From contig DASYBM010000017.1 in NCBI GenBank assembly GCA_036500765.1, positions 230,180 through 294,179 of the forward strand: 64,000 nt of DNA. The letters are read 5' to 3'. Shown in pieces: positions 8,671 to 17,126 of the stretch (the stretch's first letter is position 1; the number at the start of each line of letters is the position of its first letter). Under the pieces are notes generated by a model. That model ran no database searches. It was not told where the DNA came from and saw nothing but the letters and a program-made list of their open reading frames with translations. A program made the translations under genes and the position numbers. This DNA is from Candidatus Sulfotelmatobacter sp. (GTDB lineage: Bacteria; Acidobacteriota; Terriglobia; Terriglobales; Acidobacteriaceae).

Positions 8671-11600
8671 TCACCACAACCCATGCCCCCCGCTCTTTCC
8701 CAACGACTCACCCTTCGCCAAAAACGCCCGAAACGCCCGCGCCTCCGCCCACGCTCCTAACTTCATTCCATCCGTGCCGACGATCTTGTTCCACGCTTCA
8801 TCTCCAGCCGCATCCCCATTGATCTCCGCGCTCTTCATTTCCAGAAATTCCAGCCTCGAAACCGCTCCGCCGTCTGCGCCCACGCAATTCTTGACGCGCA
8901 AACAATCCACCGCGTGCGGCCATTGAATGCTCAACGCCAGAAACTTCGCCAACAATTTATCCGTCGGCAACTCCGCCTCCGCCACTGTTCCATCCACTCG
9001 CAAGCTGTGCCGCAACGTACTGTAGAACCGAAACACATTTACGTAGCGCTTAATCTGCCGCGGATTCCCATCCACCAACTCCGCCACTTCCTTCACAAAT
9101 TCCGCCATCGCAGGATCGCGTTCGCTGAACGTCTGCGCATATATTCTCTTACTCGCCTCCGCTACTGCGCGCCGCATCTCCACCGGAGCTTCGGCCATAA
9201 CCTTCGCGCTCTTCTCCTCTACCTCGCCGAGGCTACGGCCTTTCAGTTCGCCCATGTACTTCGCGACTTCTTCTTCCTTCAACGGCTCTTGCGCCAAAGC
9301 GCGAGCCTTCACTTCATCCCCCAGAATCTTGGCCAGACCAGAGTCCGCCGGCATCTGCAAATCCAGCGCTCCCGCCAGATTGGCGGGCGATGGCGGCGGC
9401 GCGGCGGACGCTGCATTCACAATCTCCGTCATCTTGGTGTTCCATTCGTGCACCCCGGTCAGTGCCTCCACATATGATTTCCTCCCGCCCAGCGTCGGCG
9501 GCGGAATCGAAATCGGCAGCTGCACAATCTTCTCCATGAACCGCCATCCCACCGGCGCCGTCCGGTCTGCCACTCCCATCTCCAGCGCTTTCTCAATTAC
9601 TTCCTTATTCGCCACCTCCAGAGCCGCCGCTACCATCCCCGGCTCCATCGCCAATACAAAAATGCAATTCGGATAGTCGCCACACAAAAATAAATTGATC
9701 GCCTCCACCACCTCCGCCACTTTATTCGGCGCACACCGGTCCAAGTCATCCACAAACACCACCAGCGGATCGCCGTTCGGCTTCTCCTTCGTCACCGATG
9801 CTTCCGTCGCAAGCTGAAGCACCTCGCGAATGTCCGACTCCACCAAATGCAAGTAACCCATCTTGCCTTCGTAGTCGGGTTCGCGAATTAACTCGCGCAC
9901 CGTGTCGGCCGCTTTTTCACTAAGCTTATTTCCCCACTCTTTCGTCAAGCGGTACGCGCCCCACACGACCGATGCTCCGCGAATCAGGTAACGCCACGGC
10001 ACACCTAAAGGAGTCGCAGCCGCTACCCAAAATGCTATTGCGCAAACCGCAATGACCAGCAGCGCCATCGGCAGTAGCTTTCGCAGGATCGCTCCGTACG
10101 CCCGCTTCCGCACTTCTTCCGCGTTGATACGTCGCCCGTGCAGCCGCAGCCAGAATAGCTCGCGGTCCTTTACTGCCATCCGCGCCGTCACCTGGCTGAT
10201 AATGCAGTGCGCCATCCCCGCCCATATCTGCTCGCTGGTTTGATACTTCCACGCGTTGAACCAAACCGTAATGCGCGGAGAAAGTTGATACGACTTTCCC
10301 TCCTTGCTTTGCACCAGCGATGGTCCCGGCGGTTTCGTACTGGCCTTCAGCTCGCGCAGTAAATCTCGCAGGGTCACCTGCGAGGGTTGCAGCTCCTGCA
10401 AAATTCCCGTCCGGCTCGCTTCACTCAGTTCCGCGTACCCATCCAGCAGATGTTGCACTCGCTTCATCAGCGAAGTCTTCCCCGCACCCCACGGCGCCTT
10501 GATCCCAATCGTCAGCGGCGCCACCGTCTCCTTGTGCGTAATCAGCGAAGCAATCGTCCGCGCATAAGCCTCATACCCCAGCCGATCCACCTCACACCAC
10601 AAATCCGAATCTACTTTCGGCGTCGGACTCGCCGTCAGCGGAGGCAGATCTGTGTACCCAGGAAACGTCTGAGGCATCGAGTTGACTAACGGCGGCATTG
10701 GTGGAAATGAAGTATCCTCAAGTGCGGCGGAACTTTGCGATGCCGCCTCACTTGGTGCCGAGGGTCTGTCCGGGTCCGGCCCATCAGCCGAGCGAATGTC
10801 CTCCTTCCGCACGCCGCGCTCAAACAGTGCTCTCACCGTCTGTGATTTGTGTACGGAGAGCGCTCCATAAAGAAGATGCCTGCTTCCGATTTCCCGCGCT
10901 CCGCGTTCGTCGGCATACTCCGCCGCACGCAAGAGCGCCTCGCGAACGTTCCCATGAAGAGGTGGCATGCTGCTCAGGCTAGGCACGTAATAGTCGCGAG
11001 GAAAGTCCACGGCGAACTCTTGCTGGATGATCGCGCTAAAATCGTCTTCGGTAACCCCAGCTCGCGCAAAGAAACTGCTCCAACTCGAAAAGAGCACGGC
11101 AATCAGGTATTCCGTATGCAGATGCTTCCGTTCCAGCGCCTGCCGAATCCCGTCCGCCTTTGCTAACACAACCCGACTCGACGGACTCAGCCGCGCCCAC
11201 AACTCCTCATCGCCGAGCAAACCGCCCTCGCGGGCCTGTGTGGGAAGAGCCGCAACCGACTGTTCCGTCGCGGAAACATTCGCGAGCCGGTTCCGATCCT
11301 GCTCGCTTTGACGGGCACGCAGAAACTCGGTTACCTTTCGTACCTCATCCGCTTCGAGCCCGCTGGTGTGCGTCTTCTTCTCGTACACCCCAATGCTCGG
11401 AAGAGAATCAAGAATCAACCGGCTGCGAACTCCCAGTTCCGTCGCGAGATCGTTGATTCGCCGCCTCGATCCCGGCCGCAACTCAGACAGCGGCGACGTC
11501 TGCTGTACCCCTGACAGTGCACCCACCGCTTCGCTAATAGGCGGTTCCGCCCCTCCCAGAGTAGGCGTCCCGTCCTTCGCACTCTGCGCGGCTGGTGGGC

Positions 11601-12333
11601 TAGAAATTGGCGTCGCAAGTTGCCCCGTAATCGATCGCCCATCGGCAGATTCGGATTCCTCTTCAATCCACGGGAGCAGATTCCGCACAACAGAGGTAGT
11701 CCGACTTCGTGCCATCGCATCGATCCTGAGCACATCCACCATGTTTTCGATAAGCCCGTCTTTACGACGAGTCGACGCACCCGCTACGATTCCTATAAGT
11801 CGACCGCTTGCGAACACCGGAGCCGACGGTAGGGCAGTTCCCCAAGGTTCATCGGGCAACCCTCCCCCCATCTCCACGACAACGAAATTGCCATGTGTGC
11901 CCACCACCCGAGCAGCGACACGCAGAAAGTTTGTCCAAGAAGGATCCGAGTATAAAATTTCGCACCGCGCCGGGACCGTCGGAGCTTCGCCAGTACCCAA
12001 CAGGATTGTCGGAAGCGGTCTGGGAAGACTCCCCGAGAAGCGGACGATTGCAAAGCCCAGTTCGGAGTCGATGGCTTCGATCCACCCTGAGAGCGCATTT
12101 GGATCAGGAGAATTCCGAAATTCAGGAAAGACTAGATCAAATCTTTCAAACGTGGCGCCAGCCTTTGCGCTTGCGTAAGCCGCCACTTCACTTGTCGTCA
12201 CAGCAATGTCCGGGGCCAGGACGGTCGCCTGCCCGAACACATCGCCATCGGCCGCTCTCAACACGGCCAACAACGGTAGGCGGGCACTGTCGGCCGCAAC
12301 TGGGATAGGTTTGATGTGATCGGTTTCGGCCAT
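8671..12333 (-). CDS. KAP-family P-loop NTPase with protease-like, IF2-N-like and Clp-N-like modules
   Basis: 1220 residues; ATG 12333 has GAGGG seven bases upstream. Modules in order are as follows. Residues ~1-215 have a trypsin-like outline (GQATVLAPDIAVTTSEV, then APVFASGRLIGIVAG), but the expected His, Asp and Ser are not visible. Residues ~287-335 resemble the IF2 N-terminal domain (RRINDLATELGVRSRLILDS). Residues ~371-511 hold two Clp-N-like repeats (VREALLRAAEYADERG and SRHLLYGAL). The KAP NTPase has Walker A GIKAPWGAGKTSLM (~610-622), a helical membrane-like insert (~749-772) and Walker B PLVVFVDDLDRC (~854-865). KAP NTPases are often membrane-associated and many belong to biological-conflict systems. 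A sensor or defence ATPase is an inference. It sits between parA (76 bases upstream) and parB on the same strand. Confidence 0.85.
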   Translation of the reverse strand: MAETDHIKPIPVAADSARLPLLAVLRAADGDVFGQATVLAPDIAVTTSEVAAYASAKAGATFERFDLVFPEFRNSPDPNALSGWIEAIDSELGFAIVRFSGSLPRPLPTILLGTGEAPTVPARCEILYSDPSWTNFLRVAARVVGTHGNFVVVEMGGGLPDEPWGTALPSAPVFASGRLIGIVAGASTRRKDGLIENMVDVLRIDAMARSRTTSVVRNLLPWIEEESESADGRSITGQLATPISSPPAAQSAKDGTPTLGGAEPPISEAVGALSGVQQTSPLSELRPGSRRRINDLATELGVRSRLILDSLPSIGVYEKKTHTSGLEADEVRKVTEFLRARQSEQDRNRLANVSATEQSVAALPTQAREGGLLGDEELWARLSPSSRVVLAKADGIRQALERKHLHTEYLIAVLFSSWSSFFARAGVTEDDFSAIIQQEFAVDFPRDYYVPSLSSMPPLHGNVREALLRAAEYADERGAREIGSRHLLYGALSVHKSQTVRALFERGVRKEDIRSADGPDPDRPSAPSEAASQSSAALEDTSFPPMPPLVNSMPQTFPGYTDLPPLTASPTPKVDSDLWCEVDRLGYEAYARTIASLITHKETVAPLTIGIKAPWGAGKTSLMKRVQHLLDGYAELSEASRTGILQELQPSQVTLRDLLRELKASTKPPGPSLVQSKEGKSYQLSPRITVWFNAWKYQTSEQIWAGMAHCIISQVTARMAVKDRELFWLRLHGRRINAEEVRKRAYGAILRKLLPMALLVIAVCAIAFWVAAATPLGVPWRYLIRGASVVWGAYRLTKEWGNKLSEKAADTVRELIREPDYEGKMGYLHLVESDIREVLQLATEASVTKEKPNGDPLVVFVDDLDRCAPNKVAEVVEAINLFLCGDYPNCIFVLAMEPGMVAAALEVANKEVIEKALEMGVADRTAPVGWRFMEKIVQLPISIPPPTLGGRKSYVEALTGVHEWNTKMTEIVNAASAAPPPSPANLAGALDLQMPADSGLAKILGDEVKARALAQEPLKEEEVAKYMGELKGRSLGEVEEKSAKVMAEAPVEMRRAVAEASKRIYAQTFSERDPAMAEFVKEVAELVDGNPRQIKRYVNVFRFYSTLRHSLRVDGTVAEAELPTDKLLAKFLALSIQWPHAVDCLRVKNCVGADGGAVSRLEFLEMKSAEINGDAAGDEAWNKIVGTDGMKLGAWAEARAFRAFLAKGESLGKSGGHGLW

Positions 12334-12364
12334 ACCTTTCCCTCAGATCTGCGCGTCCTCTCTA

Positions 12365-12410
12365 TATATCGACATTCATCAATCTAGTATATCGACGCCA
12401 ATCAATATAC
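12365..12410. repeat. 23-base direct repeat, two units, between parA and the KAP gene
   Basis: Two adjacent units, both beginning TATATCGAC and containing CAATC or TCAAT, end at the parA stop codon. It is AT-rich compared with the surroundings. It could be an operator or part of a promoter for the KAP gene, or an insertion junction. Confidence 0.6.
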
Positions 12411-13276
12411 TAAGCCGTCTTATCCATCTCTTCCGTAGCGACGGCCGCATCCCCGAGCTCCCCAGTGCTCTCTGTGGTTAAGGTTTCAGCTGAAAGCTGA
12501 GAGCTGAGAGCTGATGGCTGCCTTTCAATAATCTCCTTCGCCAGCCGTATATAACTCTCCGCTCCCTTCGACCGCGGATCGTACACCAGCGCCGCCTTCC
12601 CATGGCTCGGCGCCTCTGCCAGCCGTATGTTCCTCGGGATCGTCGTGCGGCACAGCTTGTCCCCAAAATAATTCTTCAGTTCACTCATCACCTGCTGCGC
12701 CAGGTTGGTGCGCTCGTCAAACATGGTGAGCACCACGCCCTCGATCCCCAACTCAGGGTTCAACGCCGCGCGGATGCGCTCGATCGTGTCGAGCAGCTCG
12801 CTCACACCTTCCAGAGCAAAATATTCTCCCTGCATAGGAATCAGCACCGCGTCGGCCGCGACGAGTGAGTTCAGCGTGAGCAGATCGAGCGCCGGCGGGC
12901 AGTCCAGCACGATGAACTGAAAGCGCTCACGCAGCGGCGCAAGCGCCTGGCGCATCCGCAGCGCGCGATCCTCTGCGTCAACCAGTTCGATGTTGGCACC
13001 GATAAGATTCTTGTGCGCTGGAATCAACCACAACTGTTCCAGTTCAGTCGTGAGCAGCGCCTCTTCCGCTGAAGCCGCTCCCATCAGCAGGTGATAGGAG
13101 CTGACGCGCTCAGGATCCTTCGCGAACCCGAGGCCACTCGTGGCGTTTGACTGCGGATCGCAATCGACCAGCAGCGTGTTCACTTCGGCAGCCGCAAAGG
13201 ACGCGGCTAGATTGATGGCAGTCGTGGTCTTACCCACGCCGCCCTTCTGATTGGCAACAGCGATAACGCGTCCCAT
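12410..13276 (-). CDS. parA: Chromosome-partition ATPase ParA (Soj)
   Basis: 288 residues. It starts MGRVIAVANQKGGVGKTT, the deviant Walker A of ParA/MinD ATPases, at residues ~9-18, followed by VDCDPQSNATSGLG and FIVLDCPPALDLLT. ParA dimerises with ATP on the nucleoid and is released by ParB, driving origin segregation. The last ~35 residues (ALSSQLSAETLTTES and beyond) are not part of the conserved fold. They are partly encoded by an AGCTGAG heptamer run, so the tail looks like a recent repeat-derived extension. Three parS-like palindromes lie upstream. The usual partner parB is displaced by the 3.7-kb KAP gene. Confidence 0.95.
   Translation of the reverse strand: MGRVIAVANQKGGVGKTTTAINLAASFAAAEVNTLLVDCDPQSNATSGLGFAKDPERVSSYHLLMGAASAEEALLTTELEQLWLIPAHKNLIGANIELVDAEDRALRMRQALAPLRERFQFIVLDCPPALDLLTLNSLVAADAVLIPMQGEYFALEGVSELLDTIERIRAALNPELGIEGVVLTMFDERTNLAQQVMSELKNYFGDKLCRTTIPRNIRLAEAPSHGKAALVYDPRSKGAESYIRLAKEIIERQPSALSSQLSAETLTTESTGELGDAAVATEEMDKTA
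12486..12523. repeat. AGCTGAG heptamer run inside parA
   Basis: CAGCTGAAAGCTGAGAGCTG then AGAGCTGATGGCTG: about five units of a seven-base repeat, translated as the Ser/Ala/Leu-rich ParA tail. Confidence 0.75.
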
Positions 13277-13341
13277 TGGATTGTCAGGAGAAAGCAGAGC
13301 TAAGGGCAGAATAATCCGCGCAGCATTTCAAAAGCAATGAA

Positions 13342-13358
13342 GAAACGCTGTGCGTTTC
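13342..13358. promoter_or_regulatory. Inverted repeat upstream of parA
   Basis: GAAACGC-TGT-GCGTTTC, a perfect 7-base inverted repeat with a 3-base centre, 66 bases upstream of parA. It may be an operator; no protein can be assigned. Confidence 0.4.
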
Positions 13359-13385
13359 AGTGAATTGTGTGCAAAACGCGTCTTG

Positions 13386-13401
13386 TGTTCCATAAGGAAC
13401 C
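13386..13401. promoter_or_regulatory. Degenerate parS-like site
   Basis: TGTTCCATAAGGAACC has the outer arms of the three sites further on but an imperfect end and centre. It is probably weak or decayed. Confidence 0.35.
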
Positions 13402-13455
13402 CTTAGCGCACATCGCAACACAAGAAACGTAAGCCAAGTTTGAAAAATGAAGAAG

Positions 13456-13471
13456 TGTTCCGGCGGGAACA
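13456..13471. promoter_or_regulatory. parS-like site 1
   Basis: TGTTCCGGCGGGAACA, a 16-base near-palindrome of the parS size and shape (classical parS is TGTTTCACGTGAAACA). It lies beside parA. Confidence 0.65.
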
Positions 13472-13547
13472 TCTAGCGCGATTGGCGGCGAGAGCATCCG
13501 AGTTTTAGTCTTGGTGTCTTCTAAACTCTACGAGTCATGTGGAATAG

Positions 13548-13563
13548 TGTTCCGGCAGGAACA
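13548..13563. promoter_or_regulatory. parS-like site 2
   Basis: TGTTCCGGCAGGAACA, differing from site 1 by one base, 92 bases away. Confidence 0.65.
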
Positions 13564-13609
13564 CTTAGCTGGTTAGGTGTGGGGACGGAAGCAGGCAAAA
13601 TTGGAGAAG

Positions 13610-13625
13610 TGTTCCCGCGGGAACA
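13610..13625. promoter_or_regulatory. parS-like site 3, perfect palindrome
   Basis: TGTTCCCGCGGGAACA is a perfect 16-base palindrome. Three such sites in 170 bases upstream of parA make a ParB-loading role likely. Confidence 0.7.
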
Positions 13626-14000
13626 CTGTGGAAAACTCGCCGACAACATCGCAATCCAAGCGTAATGATTGACACCGGATTGTATAAAGGTTCCCACTTA
13701 TCGCCATCATCGTGCCTCGGCTGGAAATTACAGCCTTCATACGAGGGGTACTATTGGCTCTCATTTACCACTTGTTACTAACTTGATCCGTAGCGTCTGG
13801 GCCCCGTAGCCTTGAATTCTTCGGTTCGCATGATCCTCCCAATGGTTTATGTTGGATGGGGTCCAATTATTGACGTTTATAGCGATAGCTTCCCACTTCT
13901 GCCCTAAGAACGAGTGCGTATGGCGCTGTGTGAATCGATATTATGGGTCCAGACTCGATGGATTGGACCACTTGTTACACTGTTGGTACGCTGGGTTGCG

Positions 14001-14705
14001 CTAGGGCAGGTTGCCTACCAGCAAGATTCTCGAGTTCGAACGTGGGATTGGGACTGGTTCGGACCAAATCACCCCAGGGACGATCGACTGGGCTGGGCGG
14101 CGTTGGGTGGCGCCGATCAGGAGGGCCAGGCGGCCTGACGGGCAGACAAGCTGGGCGGCGATAGGGAGGATCGACTCGAAGCGTTCGACAGCGCGGAGGG
14201 TGACGACGCTATGGGAACTTGCCGGCAGCGATTCGGCGCGGGCATTTTGTATATTGACGTCGGTCAATGTAAGGGCGCGCGCGACTTCGCGCAGGAAGGC
14301 TGCTTTTTTCTGGTTGGACTCGATCAGGGTCAGGGAGATTTGCGGCGCCCACAGTTTTATGGGTAGGCCGGGGAATCCGGCGCCGGAGCCGACGTCGGCG
14401 ACTGAAACGCGGTCGTTGGTCGTCGGTCGGTGCTCTTTGGCATTGCTGGGCATTGGCGAATGAGCATTGCGCGGGAACAGATGACGGGCGGTGAAAAGGG
14501 ATTCGCCGAAGTGGCGGGTCACGATATCGTCTGCGCCGCGGATGGCGGTCAGATTGACGCGGGCATTCCAGCGAAGCAGCATATCGATGTATGTCGATAT
14601 ATGTTCGAGTTGTGCGGGAGACAGAACGGCCTGCTCGCGGCCTGGCGCGTCAAGCGGATTTCGGAGAAAGGGGTCGAGCAGTTCGGCGAGGCGCGCGACG
14701 GTCAT
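14001..14705 (-). CDS. rsmG: 16S rRNA (guanine-527-N7)-methyltransferase RsmG
   Basis: 234 residues. The family core is clear: LLRWNARVNLTAI near residue 40, DIVTRHFGESL, then VADVGSGAGFPGLPIKLWAP as the SAM motif, and LIESNQKKAAFLREVARAL. The enzyme methylates G527 of 16S rRNA. Between HFGESL and the SAM motif there are ~20 extra residues (NAHSPMPSNAKEHRPTTNDR) encoded in part by a GTCGGTC heptamer run, so a repeat has expanded inside the gene in frame. rsmG next to parA-parB is a common bacterial order. An mnmG gene, often upstream, is not present in the window. Confidence 0.93.
   Translation of the reverse strand: MTVARLAELLDPFLRNPLDAPGREQAVLSPAQLEHISTYIDMLLRWNARVNLTAIRGADDIVTRHFGESLFTARHLFPRNAHSPMPSNAKEHRPTTNDRVSVADVGSGAGFPGLPIKLWAPQISLTLIESNQKKAAFLREVARALTLTDVNIQNARAESLPASSHSVVTLRAVERFESILPIAAQLVCPSGRLALLIGATQRRPAQSIVPGVIWSEPVPIPRSNSRILLVGNLP
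14410..14432. repeat. GTCGTTG/GTCGGTC heptamer run inside rsmG
   Basis: GCGGTCGTTGGTCGTCGGTC, about three units, within the extra loop before the SAM motif. Confidence 0.65.
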
Positions 14706-14706
14706 C

Positions 14707-14735
14707 GGAGTATGACATCTGGGAGTATGACATCT
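14707..14735. repeat. Direct repeat upstream of rsmG
   Basis: GGAGTATGACATCT occurs twice, separated by one base, immediately upstream of the rsmG start. The second copy may be a small operator or a slippage duplication. Confidence 0.6.
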
Positions 14736-14876
14736 GATTGTAGAGTCAGATCGAACAGTTGGAACAGAGCGCGAAATACTAAAGCGGCTGGGGTCTTACG
14801 ACCGCTGAGGTTCCAAAAGGGAACTCGCCGAGAAAACGGGGAGTCGCTGGCCTCGGATTATGCATCTAAGTCATGA

Positions 14877-15077
14877 ATGCCGACTAATGGCGCTATTTTC
14901 GACGAGAAGTACCGGGTGGTCTCGGTCGATAGCCAATGCCTGACGATTCGTGGAGTTGACAGTGGGCAGGTGCTGACGATTGTGAACCCCGACCCGGAAA
15001 CTCCGTTAACGCTGTCGGAATATCCGCCGGGGAGGTTGATTGCGTTGAGCGATCCTTCGGAGTCTCCGCTGAATTAA
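14877..15077 (+). CDS. Small conserved-looking protein of unknown function
   Basis: 66 residues from ATG 14877. The sequence is a plausible small beta-rich domain (EKYRVVSVDSQCLTIRGVDS, then GQVLTIVNPDPETPLTLSEY, then PPGRLIALSDPSESPLN). Its even composition and lack of low complexity favour a real gene, and short proteins of this type seem familiar from acidobacteria, though I cannot name a family. There is no good ribosome-binding site. It is isolated between rsmG (divergent) and the carbonic anhydrase gene (convergent). Confidence 0.55.
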   Translation: MPTNGAIFDEKYRVVSVDSQCLTIRGVDSGQVLTIVNPDPETPLTLSEYPPGRLIALSDPSESPLN

Positions 15078-15168
15078 GAGCATTCGTGATTGTGCCCTCT
15101 GCCCGTCCTCCTACGTCCAACTCAAGCCGACCACTGACATCCAGATAACGAAAATTATTGCTATTTAT

Positions 15169-15729
15169 TTACGCCGTACGAATTCGCGCCGGCGGTACGA
15201 CGATCTCAACGAGCCCGGTGGCCACGTCGTAGACAAGGCCTGAGACGAGCCATTCTCCGGGCAATGCGGGAATCGCCCGGAGCAAAGCAACGTCGACGGC
15301 AACCGCCGCGCGGGCGTCGGTAATCGCTTTTGCCGCAAGTTCCGCTTCCTTTATTTGAAAATAATGGGCCAGCGGAGCAGGGTCGGCGGCAAGGCGAGTG
15401 ATGCCGCAGTCGGTATGGTGAAGTACGACGATGTGAAATTCCGCGCCGCCGCCAGGAATCTCTCCGGCAACCTCGCCGATTCGGCCGAGCAAACCCAACT
15501 GCTCCAACAAGCCTGGGGTGATTCGACCGCCGATGTTACGCATCACGACGGCCTCGCCTGGTTTAATTCCAAGTATGTGGGCCGGGTCTACACGCATATC
15601 AGCGCAACCGATGATGATTGCCTTTACGTTCGGCAGCGCCCGCGGAAGCGAGGGCATAAGCGTGCCCGCAACAGACTGTTGAGCGGCAAAGTCTTTGTTA
15701 CGTTCCAGCATGGAGTCGAGATTGCTCAT
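15169..15729 (-). CDS. Beta-class carbonic anhydrase
   Basis: 186 residues. ATG 15729 has GAGG seven bases upstream. The zinc ligands of beta-carbonic anhydrases are visible: Cys42 in GCADMR, then His105 and Cys108 in HHTDCG. The Asp44-Arg46 dyad is present. The protein interconverts CO2 and bicarbonate in the cytoplasm. It is somewhat shorter than plant-type enzymes but normal for the bacterial short subgroup. It lies 96 bases downstream of the GlxA-type regulator on the same strand, so co-transcription is possible, but no functional link is known. Confidence 0.88.
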   Translation of the reverse strand: MSNLDSMLERNKDFAAQQSVAGTLMPSLPRALPNVKAIIIGCADMRVDPAHILGIKPGEAVVMRNIGGRITPGLLEQLGLLGRIGEVAGEIPGGGAEFHIVVLHHTDCGITRLAADPAPLAHYFQIKEAELAAKAITDARAAVAVDVALLRAIPALPGEWLVSGLVYDVATGLVEIVVPPARIRTA

Positions 15730-15825
15730 GTTGATGTCCTCGAATCTGAAGCGATTTTAGGACTCACGAATCGTTGCCGGAAAGAGCGTTGGCGGACAAC
15801 CAACCAACGATTACTGCCACTCGAT

Positions 15826-16899
15826 TCAGCGATGTAGTCGCGTTGGCCCAAAGGAGCCTCGATATTGACCAGGCGTGGTTTGCAGGCGCCGCCGGAACAT
15901 ACGGCGGAGGATTTCGGCACTGGCTAAACCGCATGCATCCGCGATTTCTTCCAGGCTGAGTGAGGTCGATTCCAACTGACGCCGCGCCGATTCCAGGCGG
16001 AGATCCTCGACGTGCTTGCCGGGCGTTTTGCCGACCTCCTGCCTGAATAATCGTGCGAAGTTGCGGGGACTCATGGCGGCGCGGCGGGAGAGCGATTCGA
16101 CGGAGAGGTCGCGCCGAAGGTGGTCAGGAAGCCAGGCAAGCAGATCGCCAAGGGGCCGGCTCTCGCGGGTTTGTGCTTCAAGGGTTGCGCTGAACTGCGA
16201 TTGTCCCCCCGGACGCCGAAGAAATACCACCATCATCTGCGCGATTCGAAGAGCCAGAGGTCTGCCAAGATCCTGTTCCACCAACGCGAGGCAAAGATCG
16301 ATGCCAGCGGTTACTCCTGCTGACGTATAACAACTGCCGTCGCGGACATAGATGGGATCGGGATCGACGGCGACGCGCGGGTGGTCATGCGCAAGTTCGC
16401 TTGCCCAATTCCAATGAGTGGTTGCGCGACGCCCGTCGAGCAGGCCGGCTTTTGCCAGCACAAATGCGCCAGTACAGATTGATCCGAACCGCCGAGCCCG
16501 AGTGCTCTGCAATCTAAGCCAGTCCAAGAATCCAGGTTCGTAACGCAGTTCGCGCGGTCCCATGCCCCCGGCGACCAGCAGTGTATCGATCGCCCCGCGA
16601 TATTCCCGGAACGTGCGATCCGTTTGTACGGGCGTGCCGAGATGGTTCGAAACCATGCGGTCGGCGCAGGCTGAAATGATATTGACTTTGTATGCCGGAT
16701 CTCCGCCGCGCAGCCAATTGGCATCACCGAATACCTCGGCCGGCCCGAATACGTCGAGGGTCCGCATGGGCGGGACAGCCACAATCAGGACTCGTAGGGC
16801 GCTTCGGTGGGGTGAACGATCATCCGCGTGATTGCGCCTTGTCTTTATCTTTTGCCGGGCGGGCTGGTGTGCGAGCATAGCCGAAACCAAGGAAACCAC
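15826..16899 (-). CDS. GlxA-type transcriptional regulator (DJ-1/PfpI-like domain plus AraC HTH)
   Basis: 357 residues. Residues ~33-215 form the DJ-1/PfpI-like amidase domain (LRVLIVAVPPMRTLDVFGPA, then RFGSICTGAFVLAKAGLLDG). The C-terminal ~100 residues are an AraC-type double HTH (RRAAMSPRNFARLFRQEVGK, then SLEEIADACGLASAEILRRM). Such proteins regulate transcription in response to unknown small molecules; the amidase-like domain normally senses. The start may be GTG 16899 or ATG 16878, because the first 20 residues look non-conserved. No operator was identified. Confidence 0.88.
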   Translation of the reverse strand: MVSLVSAMLAHQPARQKIKTRRNHADDRSPHRSALRVLIVAVPPMRTLDVFGPAEVFGDANWLRGGDPAYKVNIISACADRMVSNHLGTPVQTDRTFREYRGAIDTLLVAGGMGPRELRYEPGFLDWLRLQSTRARRFGSICTGAFVLAKAGLLDGRRATTHWNWASELAHDHPRVAVDPDPIYVRDGSCYTSAGVTAGIDLCLALVEQDLGRPLALRIAQMMVVFLRRPGGQSQFSATLEAQTRESRPLGDLLAWLPDHLRRDLSVESLSRRAAMSPRNFARLFRQEVGKTPGKHVEDLRLESARRQLESTSLSLEEIADACGLASAEILRRMFRRRLQTTPGQYRGSFGPTRLHR

Positions 16900-17126
16900 C
16901 CCTTATTTTAAACTGTGATCTAGAGGATTAGCGGTCGCACGCACAGTCAGCGCAATCCTCTTCTTTGTTCTTTGTTTGTTTTTTGACGATTGCGGATATG
17001 AAAGTATCTCGTGCATGGATTGACTTGCTGCATTTCGCGGAAGTAAGATTCGCGGACGTGATCGGCTATAGCGGGCTTGACCAATAAATCGGGCAAAAGA
17101 ACACACACCGCCGTTTGAGGATACGC

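Larger units (their letters stand above)
13277..14000. other. parA upstream region with parS-like cluster
   Basis: 724 bases between the rsmG stop and the parA start. It contains three strong and one weak TGTTCC...GGAACA palindromes and an inverted repeat at 13342-13358. The part from 13690 to 14000 shows no supported gene or RNA. Confidence 0.6.

Noticed and set aside
13914..14138. Small plus-strand frames between parA and rsmG
   Set aside because: Tryptophan- and glycine-rich antisense of rsmG's end, no start signal.
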